Positions 8,858 through 19,588 are shown, numbered from the stretch's first letter. The stretch is 64,000 bases of DNA from Pseudomonadota bacterium (GCA_016703895.1 JADJBE010000004.1:62001-126000); one strand, 5' to 3'. Made by a program: numbers and translations. The notes: generated by a model from the letters alone, not told the origin.

Positions 8858-9682
8858 TTAGGATGGGTTAACCACCCGACGGGCCACGAAGCCGCGGGTA
8901 TTGGAAATTTTGCGAGCACCACGAAGATACATGCTCGGTGCAACCAAGCCGATGAGAAGTACGAACGAATGTAAGAGATCGACCAGAATCGCCACAATTC
9001 GTAATCGTTCGGCTGGGGCCATTCGAATCAGAGGTGGGCCACAGAAGAACTCGCGCTCTAACTGTAGCCCAACATCAGAACAGGCTTTGGCGACGACTTC
9101 GCTCGAATGGTGAACGTGCGCGGAGTAGTTATCGGGTGCAAGCAAACGCCATAGCCCCGCACCGTAAGCTTCCATGTTCGGCATACTGAATACCACCAAA
9201 CCATCAGCCCGCAAAAGCCCGTGGCATGCCTTTAGCACCGCGCGTGGTTCGCTGAAGTGCTCCAGCAACCCCCAATGCGTAACTATGTCGTAGGTCTTTT
9301 CACCTGCGTGCATTGCAAAGATGTCGGCCTGCAATACTTCGCCCGTAACGCCCATATCCTTGAAGAGCTGTCGGGTTTGCTGGACACCCACGTCCGAATA
9401 GTCGATTGCTGTGACCGTTGCGCCTTCGAGCAACGATAGATCAACTAGAAATTTTGAAACAGCCCCGCCCAGCTCGACCACGCTCGCATCGCGAAACTTG
9501 CCGGGCAACAAATACCTCATTAGACGAATAAAGAAACCGTTCTCCCCGAAGTCCCGCGAGCGCAACCAGCGAGCGATTGCCCCACTATCAGCTCGGACGC
9601 TCCATTGGTTATCCCAGAATCCGGTCGTTGTACGCCTAACACTTTCGCTATCAAGCGAACTCGTCGGCTTCTCGTTTATCAC
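8858..9682 (-). CDS. Class I SAM-dependent methyltransferase
   Basis: This 274-residue protein has the Rossmann methyltransferase core: VVELGGAVSKFLVDLS (motif I, unusual in having GGAVSK rather than GxGxG), AIDYSD, and YDIVTHWGLLEHF (motif IV region). The C-terminal third contains a hydrophobic segment (AILVDLLHSFVLLIGLVAPS) that could anchor it to the membrane near the lipid-linked glycan. It probably methylates a sugar of the repeat or caps the chain. The GTG start at 9682 has AGGAG six bases upstream. It lies three bases from the GT4 gene, so they are in one operon. Confidence 0.8.
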   Translation of the reverse strand: MINEKPTSSLDSESVRRTTTGFWDNQWSVRADSGAIARWLRSRDFGENGFFIRLMRYLLPGKFRDASVVELGGAVSKFLVDLSLLEGATVTAIDYSDVGVQQTRQLFKDMGVTGEVLQADIFAMHAGEKTYDIVTHWGLLEHFSEPRAVLKACHGLLRADGLVVFSMPNMEAYGAGLWRLLAPDNYSAHVHHSSEVVAKACSDVGLQLEREFFCGPPLIRMAPAERLRIVAILVDLLHSFVLLIGLVAPSMYLRGARKISNTRGFVARRVVNPS

Positions 9683-9729
9683 TGTTGGCTCCTGCGCACG
9701 AACTCGAACGGATTGCGGGTACGATCTTG

Positions 9730-11678
9730 TTATGCTCTAGCGTCAAGCCATGCCTGCAGCATGAGTACAGACCACAAATGGTACTCGTTGCCAGAGCCCC
9801 CTTGCAGATGTGCCTTCCAAACGCTGCCGACTGCTTCGGGATCAAGAAGCCCCGAACTACTCAGTGAGCGGTACGACAGGAAATCATCCGCCCAACTCCT
9901 CAACGGCCCTCGAAGCCAATCGGCAATTGGCACCGCAAAACCGGCCTTTGGTCGGTCGATCAAAGTCCGAGGAACGTGACGGTAAACAAACTCACGTAAG
10001 GCCCACTTACCAACTCCGCCGCGAATCCTGCAGTTCGCAGGTAGCCGCCAAGCCAATTCGAAAACATCAGGATCCAACAGAGGAACCCGCGCCTCCAAAC
10101 TCACTGCCATACTCGCTCGATCTACTTTCACCAAAATATCATCCGGCAAATACGTAATGGTGTCGCGAATCATCATGTCTTCAGCAAAACTTAGCGAATG
10201 CTCCCGCTCCGTCGATTCGTTGAATCTACTCTTGGAGAAATTGGCGGGCATTGCAACACGTGAATCCCAGAAAGATACCAGTCGATCGTAAAGCTCTATC
10301 TCGCTGCGAGCACCGAGTATTCGCGCCAGCTTGTGAATCTTCAGGCCAGGAAGCGTGGGGCCGCTGCTCCTAGAGTTCGACGCAATCCTAGAAAACAGCC
10401 TATCCCATTGACCAGTCGAAACGGACTGCAGACCGTTCGATAGCAACGCGCGGATGGGACGAGGTACAAGTCTCATTCGTGACCAAACATGCGGCCCCCA
10501 AGAATGGCGATTGTAGCCACCGAAGAGCTCGTCACCACCGTCCCCCGACAGCGACACTGAAACACTGCGGCGTGCAAGACGAGACACCAGGTAGGTCGGA
10601 ATCTGCGACACGTCAGCAAATGGCTCGTCATACATGCTCGGCAGGTCCGGAACGACCGCGAGAGCATCTGCAGGCGTCGCAATGTATTCTGTATGTTCGG
10701 TACCGAGATGATTCGCCACTTGCTTCGCGTATTGGCTTTCGTCAGAACCCCCTCACTAAAGCCAATACAGAACGTCTTCACGGGTCGAGAGGACCGCACT
10801 TGCATGGCAGCCACGACCGCCGAAGAATCAATGCCACCAGAAAGAAAGGCACCCAGAGGGACGTCCGCATGCATGCGCAATTCGACAGCTCGCAGAATGT
10901 TCTGCTCAATGATGTCGATCGCTTCTGAGTCACTCAGCTCCAGCCGGTTCTCGGTCGCTGCGATAGCTATTCTACTTGCGGACCAGTATTCGGTTGGCGC
11001 TGGAATAACGCCCGGTGAAGTCTCGGCATCGAAAATCACAAACTTGCCCGGCTCTAGTTTGAAAATACCTTGATAGATTGACAGCGGAGTTGGTACGTAG
11101 CAGTAGCGCAGAAAGCCTGCCACTGCGTCTGGTTCGATACTAGCCGCAAAACCAGGGACAGCACGAATCGCCTTCAACTCCGACGCAAACAGTAGCGACC
11201 CAGCGCTCCAACCGTAATACAGCGGCTTTTCACCAAACCGATCCCGGGCAAGAGTCAACGTCCGCGCCTTTCTATCGAAGACGGCAAAAGCAAACATTCC
11301 GTTCAATTTCGGCAACGTCGCCTCGACGCCCCAGTGAGCAATCGCTGTGGCAAGAACTTCCGTGTCCGATGTGCCGCGCCAGGCGTTGAAAGAAAACTTC
11401 GCTTCAATTGACTGTCGCAACGACTCGTAGTTATAGATCTCGCCATTGAAGACGACGACGTAGCGACCACAAAACGATTGCATCGGCTGCGATCCTTCGG
11501 CACTCAAATCAATTATTGATAATCGTCTATGGGCGAGCCCGACGCCGGTAGCGGCGCAATACCATTCACCATGGCCATCCGGCCCACGGTGTGCAATCGC
11601 ATCGCCCATTGCACGCAGCGTGTCCACACCAGAGCGGAATCCGCTGGTGCGCGCCCAGTAGCCGGCTATTCCACACAC
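9730..11678 (-). pseudogene. AsnB-like glutamine amidotransferase of the polysaccharide locus, one frame shift
   Basis: The N-terminal class II glutaminase domain starts with the nucleophile cysteine (MCGIAGYWA), with AHRGPDGHGEWY and FNGEIYNYESLR. The synthetase domain has the pyrophosphate loop AFLSGGIDSSAVV and later SVSLSGDGGDELFGGYNR. The frame is lost at a five-base C run on the plus strand (10748-10752): restoring one base turns FSEGVLTK into FSEG followed by DESQYAKQVANHLG. Reconstructed length is about 649 residues, normal for the family. Inside O-antigen loci, AsnB-like proteins such as WbpS amidate uronic-acid sugars. With two uronate-making dehydrogenases nearby, uronamide formation is a reasonable inference. 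Confidence 0.85.
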
Positions 11679-11710
11679 TTAGGCGCAACTCCGCCACAAC
11701 TGGCCGAACA

Positions 11711-12960
11711 TCACGTGAATGCTTCCGACTGTCGACGGCGCAGATAAGTGGCGCTCTCTTTTTGCTGCCGCCAACCAACGCGTAACGCAAGCGCCAGAAA
11801 CAGCCAGAATACCGGCTGCCGCAACACGAAATGAAACATCGAAAAGACGACTATAGCGCTCAGTGCAAGCGCCAACTCGTACTCCGTCCGCAGCAGCAAA
11901 CCCGCCAAGGCACAAAGCACGATAAAACCTAGTGAGATAGCGGCCGGTAGCCCAGCGACGGTCGCCCAATCAAGAAAGCTATTGTGCGCTTCCATTCCGT
12001 CCAAAGATCTAAGTAGACCAGAATGCCCTCAGGGCCAAGACCTTGTAACGGCCAACGGTCGGCAACGTCGCTCGCATTTCGCCACAACGATAGTCGATCG
12101 GAAGCCTGGTCACCCTCGGAATAAACGCCGTCAACAAAGGACATCATACGAGACGATATCTGGGCGCTGAACTGTATACCTAACATAGCCACAACTAACG
12201 GAATAACCACAAACAGTTGCATAAAAACACCAGCCGTCGGACGAGATCGTCGCAGCCAATTCCAGGTATAGAAGGCAAGAGAGCAAACCCCGGTAAGTCC
12301 CCATGCCAGAAACAGCGCATCGCTCAGTGTCGCGACGCCGATCGCCGCAATGCATGTCGCCGCAATAACTGCTACGGCACGTTTTGCCCCAGATGCACGT
12401 CGAGCGGTTCTGATCGCAATCCAGAGAAAGGGAATCGCTACAAATGCCAGCTGGTTAGGATTTTCAGAGAACCCAGTGAACCGGAAGCCCTCCCTGCACA
12501 ACTAGCCGGAGGAATAGATCAAGTGAGAAAAAGGCGATCCCAGCCGTTAGCACAAACATCGCAATGAACAACGATGAGCAAGCAAAAAACGCAAGATCAA
12601 TCCTCTGATCATCATCGTCACTGGCCATGAGAAAGGCACAAACTGCGCCCAAAATATAAGCGAGAATGTCGATCGGGAAGGCCCCGGCGGCGACATAACC
12701 ACGGGCAATCGCTTCGATCGACGAAAACGAAGCGATGCTGATCGCGCCAAGTAAGTAGATCGGGACCAGCGCGGTTGGCATCGACAATTGACAATTTCGC
12801 TGTCGCGCTACGACGCGAACCGCTTGCAATCAATCCACATGGCGAGCGCAAACTCTCCAACGCCAACCCGCAGTCCAGGAATGCGCAGTTGGCTCCATGT
12901 CGAAGCAAGCATGCCTATGCCGAGTAGCCAAGCATCAAAACTAAATCGTTGCGAACTCAT
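11711..12960 (-). pseudogene. O-antigen polymerase/ligase (Wzy_C family), three frame shifts
   Basis: Pieces in different frames join into one multi-spanning protein. The N-terminus from the ATG at 12960 (MSSQRFSFDAWLLGIGMLAS) runs to about 12830, then continues as PTALVPIYLLGAISIASFSS. The frame changes again near 12490 to GFRFTGFSENPNQLAFVAIP, and near 12010 to MEAHNSFLDWATVAGLP. FSENPNQLA and the GLGP...AHNSFL signature are hallmarks of the Wzy/WaaL superfamily, which polymerises or ligates lipid-linked oligosaccharides in the periplasm. At 12490 removing one G from CAGGGAGGG restores the frame. The start overlaps the flippase end by 20 bases. Polymerase and ligase cannot be separated from sequence. 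Confidence 0.8.
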
Positions 12961-14203
12961 ACGACACCAGCAACTCAGGCGTGGCCCACCTCAATGTTCT
13001 AAACACGAGCACACTAACGATCAACATCTGGAAAAACCCAGCGATAAACGCTGCGATTGCAATTGATTCAATATCCCTGACTGCCCCCAACATAGAGCGC
13101 GAAAGACAATATAATCGTAGCCCAGATAAACCAAACCAATGGCTCGATATCTACCGACGGCCGTCAACAAGACAACACCAACCAACGAAACGCAAGTAAC
13201 GCCCGCACCGGCGAGCGTCCAGCAAAGCAATCGATGGCCTGAAACGAAGCCTTGGCCGTAGACAAGTCCTATGGCTTTATCGCCGATCAAAACAGCCATG
13301 AATACAGCAGCAGCAGCGACGAAGAAAGAAACGCCAGCCAAACGAGCCACCGCCAAACTGAGGCGCCGCCAGGAACCTGCAGCGTACAAAGATGCAAATG
13401 CTGTAATGCGGCTGTAGTAGATCGAGTTCATCGCCAAGACAACGGCCACGCCCACATAGTTTATGGCAACGAAGATCCCCAGGTCTTCTGCCGTACACCA
13501 ACGCGCAGCCGCGAGCCGCGGCATGCTCGTACTGATAGAGTCAAAGACTCCTGCAATGGACAAGGGTGCCGCGGCTATCGCGAGCGACCAAACGCTCGAT
13601 TGTCGTGCGCCAGAATTTGTTGTTTCGCTGCGTTGCAAGGCGCGCGATCGGCCAAACATTCGACTATCAATTAGCAGCGTCAAACAGCGAAAAACGACCA
13701 TCAGAACGCACGCTGCCACGAGTGAATCGAAGAAAAAAAACCCCGATGGCGAACGCCCCCGCGTACGCCACGCCCGCAACATTCTGACTATGCATCACCC
13801 GATCCCAGCGATCGGTAAGATGATGCACGCCTAATAGTACGTCTGACACAGACTCGACGAACTTAAATACTGCGACAGCAATAAGTACCAGCGGCCAGCT
13901 CGCCGAATCAAACAACGCAATGCCTATGCCAATTGCGAGCACCGTCGCCAACCCACTCGAACCAATTCGCACGCGAATATAGTCAGTAGGCTGGAAGCGG
14001 GACGCGAGATCTGCACCATATAAATATCGGAGGCGCAAACTAAACAACATGAAGAGCGGGGCTGTCACGGCCAGAGCCAAACCGAATTGCCCAACCTCAA
14101 CTGCGCCAAGACTGCGCGCGACAATCAACAAGGCCAGCCACTGGCAAAAGGCGTAGGTTGCGGTGCCGATCAGCACGAAATACGTGTTTCGGATCCTTAG
14201 CAT
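12941..14203 (-). pseudogene. Wzx-type polysaccharide flippase (PST/MOP superfamily), two frame shifts
   Basis: The protein has repeated hydrophobic helices from MLRIRNTYFVLIGTATYAFC onward and the MOP-type N-terminal pattern of a first-helix pair followed by ARSLGAVEVGQFGLALAV. At an eight-A run on the plus strand (13733-13740) the frame breaks; one base fewer joins AFAIGVFF to FDSLVAACVLMVVF. A second break near 13110 joins RAIGLVYLGY to the hydrophobic tail AAFIAGFFQMLIVSVLVF, ending at 12941. It should flip the undecaprenyl-linked repeat across the inner membrane, beside its partner polymerase. The DNA is AT-rich compared with the flanks. Confidence 0.78.
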
Positions 14204-14248
14204 CGATTTTCAGAATCGATCGAATGCTCGACTGTCACAGCAGAGACG

Positions 14249-15153
14249 TCAATCTGCTCTATCAGGCGAGTTGCGACCCGGCCAAACGCTCGCCGCAGTA
14301 GCCAAGGCCAAACCTAGCGCGAGTCCACCGATTGCGCCCAACGCAAGGACTAGAAAGCGCTTCGGCCACACATAGTCATATCTATCAGGAACGTAAGCGG
14401 GTTGGATAACACGGAGTGCAAACTCCGGTCGAACGGTCGCCGATGCCAATCGCTTCAACTCGTCAGCGAGCTGATCATACAAAGCGGAACGAATCTCCAG
14501 CTCGCTCGTGCGCGCAAGATAGCCCTGCAAGAACTTGATGCGCCTCTGCGACTCCGCGCTGGCCTTCAGCGCTAGCTCACGATTGACTCGGGCGACCAGA
14601 TCATTCGCCCATAGCATCGCGACCTTCGGATCGCGCCATTCCACTTGCAAGCGTACGAGCGATGATTTGTCGCCCGTAACGATACGCAAGACTCTCTCGT
14701 CAAAATCGCGAGCGACTTCAATGTCGCTGCGCGGCCAAGAAAAAAAAATCATCGTGCCAATCGAGTCGACTCGAATCCCAGTCGAATTCAAAAAGTTGCG
14801 GCCCGACGTTGTTGTCGCGTGTAAATTCCGCTAGAAATGGCCGTGAACGTAATTGGGCGATGATCTCTTCGCGCTCTTGCGACCCACCTGCACCAAGGCC
14901 GGCTAGTCCACCAATTGGGCCCAACTTGCTGGCTATCGCACCAAGTCCCGACGCGCCGGCTCGTGCTTCGGTGTCCGCAACTGCACAGACCACCTCCGCG
15001 CGATATCGTTCCGGCACAAACACGGCGTAAACGCCAGAACCGAAGTAAACCGATAGCACAAGAAATTAGAATCAGGCGCCGCCAGCGCCCGAGCCAAGTA
15101 GCAAGGTCTTGGTCGTGCGAGGTCACGCTGTTGATGACTCTGGTCGTGGCCAT
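14249..15153 (-). pseudogene. Wzz-type polysaccharide chain-length regulator, two frame shifts
   Basis: The reconstructed protein has an N-terminal membrane segment after WLGRWRRLILISC, then a periplasmic region that begins FVPERYRAEVVCAVADTEAR and becomes Gly-rich. A coiled-coil-prone helix region follows (ALKASAESQRRIKFLQGYLA), and the second membrane helix is near the C-terminus (WPKRFLVLALGAIGGLALGL). No Wzc-like kinase domain follows. One frame break is near 15060 and the second is at a nine-A run (14740-14748), where eight A join WHDDFF to SWPRSDIEVARD. Wzz proteins set polymer length with Wzy. It begins two bases after the SLBB exporter stop. Confidence 0.82.
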
Positions 15154-15155
15154 CG

Positions 15156-18002
15156 TCAGAAAGATCTCACGGCCGCAACCGACACCGCAATGTTATACAT
15201 GATCGTCGAAATTGCCTGCCACAGTGGCAGCCGCGGTATCCGCTCTGTGTCGAGCGGCACGACGACCGTGTCGCCCGGCCGCATGTCTATCTGTGACGAG
15301 CGGCTGAACCAGCGCGAGTTCTCGCTGGCGATGACACTGCCATCTGCCCGCACGATATAGATGCGACCGCGGTCGGCTTTGCGGGTGGTGCCGCCAGAGA
15401 GACCCACGTAATCGTCACGCGCCAGCTCGTTGCGGTAGAAATGCGATGTAGAGTTCTGCACCTCGCCGATCACCGTCACTTCCTGACGGCGCTTGGGCAC
15501 CAGTAGCCGATCGCCATCTCGTAGTACAACGTCGGCGGTTCCCCCCAGCTCTGAAGCGAGCACCCGGTTGAGGTTAATCACCAGGCGGCCGACAGCTTTA
15601 GTACCACGCACCTGCCCTAACAAGGACTGGCCCACCTGCAATGCCTGCGCAGCCTGCGACTGGTTGGCAGCCGCACCCTGCAACGCGAGCGTGGCGAGGT
15701 CACTTTGTAGCCTCGTTGCCAGCACATCGAGCTGCTCCTGTTCGCGTTCACGCAAGTCTTCACGCGTAAACGCCGCACCCTCTGGAAACGCGAGATCCGT
15801 GATGCCGCCGGCACGGCTCAGCACGGAGCGCAGCGTTTCGCCCCGCGTGATCGGATAGGTGCCGGGGAACTTGACCTCCCCTTCCAGCACGACTTCTTCC
15901 TTCTGTGCCCACGACGGAATCTCTTTGACGTTCAACAAGTCAAACGGCTGCAGCGAGACGTTGGCAGCGGTATCGCCCGCGAGCACCGCGGCCAAGTCGA
16001 TCTTCAGTAACTCGGTCTTGCGTGCGCCATCACCACCGACAATGAAGCGCGTCAGCTCTGCTTCGCCACCGTATGCAGCGTCGGACAGGCTGCCGCCAGC
16101 CCGCAGCAAATCGCTCACCTTCATATTGGGCTCGAGCGGATATTCCCCCGGCACACGCACACGACCCGCGACACGGACCAGTTCAGTGGGCCGATCAATA
16201 CGCGCCTGCAGGCGCATCTCATCAAGCAGCGGCTTGATCACACGCTCGCGACCAGACTCAAGATCGAACACGGTGATTTGATCGCGCGGCATGAGCTCGA
16301 CATCCGCCGCGGAACCCGGCGCTAACAGAGCCGCGGTCAGGTCGGCGGAAACGACGGTGATCCGACGATCCGGCGGCAGCTCGCGCCGAATCACCAGATA
16401 GCCCAAGTCCGCGTTTGGCTTCACATCGTCAACCGAACGGATGACGGCTGACAGCCGCAAACCTTCACGATAGGCGACCGCGGTGGGGGCAAAAACATGT
16501 CCCTGCACGACGACCCCACCGTCGAGTGTGGGTCGCACGCGCAACACGCGCAACACATCGCCATTGCGGGCTGCCTGCGAGCGGCCCGCTGGGGACGCGA
16601 GATCCACATCCAGCACGACACGCCGCTTGCGCTCGTCAATACGTGTTAGCGAAGCGCGCGCCGCATCGGCATCCGGCGTCAGTCCGCCGGCGATCTGCAA
16701 CACGTCGGCCATCGTCGAACTGGGTTGCAGCTCGTAGATGGCGGGCCGGCGCACTTCGCCGTCCACCGCCACCGTGCTACCCACCGGCGGCACAAAGATG
16801 ACGTCGCCCGGTAGCAGCTTGGCGTCGTCCGAGGTATCGCCCCGCAGTAGCATGTCATAGAGGTCCAGGCGCCGGATCACGGCACCCTGCCGCTTGAGCT
16901 GAACGTCACGCAGGGAGCCGATCGGCTTCACGCCACTGGAAGCGAACAGCGCGGTGGTGATCGTCGCCAGGCCACTGACGTTGTACGAGCCTGGCCGCTT
17001 GACCTCACCCAGCACGAACACGCGAATGCCGCGCACATCACCGATCGAGACACTGGCACGCACGCCAATCATCTGCTGCGCAACGCGGCTCTCGATATCG
17101 GCCTTGACCTGCGAGAACCGCTTGCCCACGACAGAGATTGGACCGAGCTCCGGGAAGTTGACGCGACCATCCCGACTAACAATCAAGCGCAGGTTACGAT
17201 TCTGGCTGCCAAAGAGCTGCACGTTGAGCTCGTCGCCCGGCCCCACTATATAGTCGGCGGGAACGGGCGCACTGGTGACGGGTTCGAACGAGTCCGGATC
17301 TTCCTCGAACAGGTCGTAACCGAAGGGCTTGAGCCCAGCCTGCCCGGATAGCTCGAGCGGCAGTCGCGTCAGCTCGATCTCGAACTTCAGGAACTCTGGC
17401 TCGAGCGACAGCCGCTTGGTCGCCTGCTCCTCAGAAAGACCTAACAGCGCAATCGGCCGCACGCCAGGAAGTTGCAATACACCGTCACGATCAAGCCGAT
17501 AGGGATTGCGCGCACGCAGCATCCCAACCAGCTCTTCCAAACGTTTGCTATCCGCCTTGGAGAGTTCGTCCTGCGCGGGATCCGGAATGAGCCGACTAGC
17601 GGTGTTGCCGGGTTGCTCGACGACATATCGAGGGGGCTGCAACCGCACTTCAAGCAACACCGTATCCTCACGACGCAGAATGGTCGGATCGAGCTCCTCG
17701 AGCTCCGTGCCACGCAAGCGTCGTTTGGTCGCGTCGAGGTTGTCACCCTCGGCCCGGCTGGTAGCACGCTTGGTCTTCGACTGGCTGTCGCCAGCGGCAC
17801 TCTCACCGCCAAGCAGGCCGGCGGCCGCGTTACCGAGCCCTAACTCCTGCAGCAGGCGCTCGCGCTCGTCGGGCGAGAGGCTACGGAGAATTTCGAGCTG
17901 TTCCGGCGTAGGGGTGGGCAACTGCTGCTGCGCGGCGACGGGATGGACAACCGTCAAGCCAAGTAGAATCAGCAACAGCGGCGCAGCCAAAATACGGCGC
18001 AT
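15156..18002 (-). CDS. Large SLBB-domain polysaccharide export outer-membrane protein (Wza-like)
   Basis: This secreted protein of about 948 residues has a signal peptide (RRILAAPLLLILLGLTVVHP...AQQ), an N-terminal helical region beginning PTPEQLEILRSLSPDERERL, then the Poly_export motif DYIVGPGDELNVQLFG. A long series of SLBB beta-grasp repeats follows, recognisable by GEVKRPGSYNV, GEVRRPAIYEL, GRVRVPGEYPL, GEVKFPGTYPI and GEVQNSTSHFY. A C-terminal hydrophobic helix (WQAISTIMYNIAVSVAAV) resembles the membrane-insertion segment of large exporters. Wza itself is about 380 residues, so this is the multi-SLBB type. The ATG at 18002 overlaps the stop of the upstream Wzi-like gene as TGATG, favouring this start over one six codons earlier. 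Intact frame. Confidence 0.9.
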   Translation of the reverse strand: MRRILAAPLLLILLGLTVVHPVAAQQQLPTPTPEQLEILRSLSPDERERLLQELGLGNAAAGLLGGESAAGDSQSKTKRATSRAEGDNLDATKRRLRGTELEELDPTILRREDTVLLEVRLQPPRYVVEQPGNTASRLIPDPAQDELSKADSKRLEELVGMLRARNPYRLDRDGVLQLPGVRPIALLGLSEEQATKRLSLEPEFLKFEIELTRLPLELSGQAGLKPFGYDLFEEDPDSFEPVTSAPVPADYIVGPGDELNVQLFGSQNRNLRLIVSRDGRVNFPELGPISVVGKRFSQVKADIESRVAQQMIGVRASVSIGDVRGIRVFVLGEVKRPGSYNVSGLATITTALFASSGVKPIGSLRDVQLKRQGAVIRRLDLYDMLLRGDTSDDAKLLPGDVIFVPPVGSTVAVDGEVRRPAIYELQPSSTMADVLQIAGGLTPDADAARASLTRIDERKRRVVLDVDLASPAGRSQAARNGDVLRVLRVRPTLDGGVVVQGHVFAPTAVAYREGLRLSAVIRSVDDVKPNADLGYLVIRRELPPDRRITVVSADLTAALLAPGSAADVELMPRDQITVFDLESGRERVIKPLLDEMRLQARIDRPTELVRVAGRVRVPGEYPLEPNMKVSDLLRAGGSLSDAAYGGEAELTRFIVGGDGARKTELLKIDLAAVLAGDTAANVSLQPFDLLNVKEIPSWAQKEEVVLEGEVKFPGTYPITRGETLRSVLSRAGGITDLAFPEGAAFTREDLREREQEQLDVLATRLQSDLATLALQGAAANQSQAAQALQVGQSLLGQVRGTKAVGRLVINLNRVLASELGGTADVVLRDGDRLLVPKRRQEVTVIGEVQNSTSHFYRNELARDDYVGLSGGTTRKADRGRIYIVRADGSVIASENSRWFSRSSQIDMRPGDTVVVPLDTERIPRLPLWQAISTIMYNIAVSVAAVRSF

Positions 18003-19531
18003 CACAGCGGCTGCCTCCAATTGAGAAAGCCACGCACGTCTGAGCTGACGGCATCGTTACTTGCGTCGTCGTACCCCAGGCCCACGGCAAGCTGGCCGCT
18101 CCACAGTGCGCGCGAGTACTGCAGCTCGATGTTCTTGATCTCTACCGGCCCGCTGCTGAGGAAATTATTGCCACCATCCCGATTGAGGTTGGTCTTGCGC
18201 AGTAGCGCGTTGACGGTGTCGCCTTGCGGACGCACGAGCGTCGCTCCCAATGAATACATCCGTGAGTCCTGATCCATGCTGTGACCAATGGTCCGAGTGC
18301 GGTAAGTGTACCCTTGTGGATAGAGTCCGTTGCGATAGGCGCAACCGAACTCGGGCGTTGCGCGGGAGAATGAGCAGGCGGTGTCTGCGAACTCGGCGTG
18401 CACTCGATACGATCCCCACGCGGATGATCCCCAAACTTCGCCACCGAGCAGCCCCAAAAACTTGCTTGGCAGACCGCCCGCCTCGTCTTCGCCGATGAAC
18501 TGCCCGTAGACAGCCAACGGGACGGCTCGCCACGGCGAGCGCAGACGAAAATCATAGCCAGCCATCTGATTGCCAGGCTCCTGATTGATCGTCAAGGAAT
18601 CGCTGCGATTGTCGCGCCCCAGTAGCAAGTCACCAAAAGTGCCGAGGCTGCAAGGCCGGCCGTCGCCACACCATTGCGCTGTCCGTGTCAGTCCGAGCTC
18701 GAGCCATGCACGCGGTTTGAAATTCACTCGCGCGGCAAAGAAACGAGTATTCGGCAGAGCGACATCCGATCCCTCGGCACGCCCCAAGGCAATGCTCGCG
18801 CGCCACGGCCCGATCCACGACAGCCAACGCGACTTGAACGGGTCAGTGTAATTGCGTTCTACAGTAATGCTCGGGATCGGTCGCGCATTGTTAGAGAGTA
18901 TCAAGCTACCCTCATACCCAGGCCCCCACCAGCGCTCCATCGCACCGGCCGACACCATGAAGTTGCCGAGCGTGACTCCCACATACGAGCCGTCGAGCCG
19001 TAGCTCCTGATCGTCAGCTGGATCCGCGACCACGGCTACCTGCAAATTCGCGGCGAAGCGCGTGCCTAACCAGCTCGCGCGCAGTCCTAACTCAGCGTCC
19101 TCGCGGGGTGTGTCGCCGAAATGTCGCAACTGAATGGGTTCACTCGCCAGTGCAGCCTCGTATTCGATGCCGTCTGTTCCCAGCGCCGACGCAGCACGGG
19201 CGCGTCGTTGCACGCGCATGAGAGCGGCCGCCAGTGCGGAATTTGCTGACAGTTGAGCATCGGCGCCGAGCGTATCGCGCGCCACGTCTGGCCACGAGAT
19301 CGGCCAGGTGGTGACGGGGCCTTTCACGATGCCGGCATCCGCGAGCAACTGCAGATCGTGACGCAGCGTCAAATCACCGGGGGCCAGCCAAGGGTCCGCC
19401 GCGACCAGCGGTGACACGAACAACGCCGCGAGCACGAAGGCGGCAGGAGCGAGAGCAGTGGCATGACGACGCCTGTCGGCGCGATGCGACGCGAGCTCAG
19501 TCAAAATGACCCCCATGTAAACTGCGCGCAT
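18002..19531 (-). CDS. Wzi-family capsule assembly outer-membrane protein
   Basis: The protein has up to 509 residues, with a long basic N-terminus then a signal sequence (LAPAAFVLAALFVSPLVAA), followed by the family entry motif DPWLAPGDLTLRHDLQLLAD. The rest has alternating beta-strand composition and many aromatic residues, ending NWRQPL, consistent with the 18-strand Wzi barrel. Wzi-type proteins retain or organise capsule or exopolysaccharide at the cell surface. It is first in the leftward operon and translationally coupled to the SLBB exporter. Starts at 19531 or 19516 are both possible; neither has a strong ribosome site. It is divergent, across about 57 bases, from a second Wzi-like gene. 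Confidence 0.82.
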   Translation of the reverse strand: MRAVYMGVILTELASHRADRRRHATALAPAAFVLAALFVSPLVAADPWLAPGDLTLRHDLQLLADAGIVKGPVTTWPISWPDVARDTLGADAQLSANSALAAALMRVQRRARAASALGTDGIEYEAALASEPIQLRHFGDTPREDAELGLRASWLGTRFAANLQVAVVADPADDQELRLDGSYVGVTLGNFMVSAGAMERWWGPGYEGSLILSNNARPIPSITVERNYTDPFKSRWLSWIGPWRASIALGRAEGSDVALPNTRFFAARVNFKPRAWLELGLTRTAQWCGDGRPCSLGTFGDLLLGRDNRSDSLTINQEPGNQMAGYDFRLRSPWRAVPLAVYGQFIGEDEAGGLPSKFLGLLGGEVWGSSAWGSYRVHAEFADTACSFSRATPEFGCAYRNGLYPQGYTYRTRTIGHSMDQDSRMYSLGATLVRPQGDTVNALLRKTNLNRDGGNNFLSSGPVEIKNIELQYSRALWSGQLAVGLGYDDASNDAVSSDVRGFLNWRQPL

Positions 19532-19588
19532 GATACGTGCCGTAGGTAATGCACTGCAATGCGCGTCGACGCATTAGACTGCCGCGCA

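Noticed and set aside
13733..14748. Programmed slippage (transcriptional or ribosomal) at the A8 and A9 runs in the flippase and Wzz genes
   Set aside because: Possible in principle, but the same genes also have breaks outside long runs, and no stimulatory structure was seen; error or mutation is simpler.
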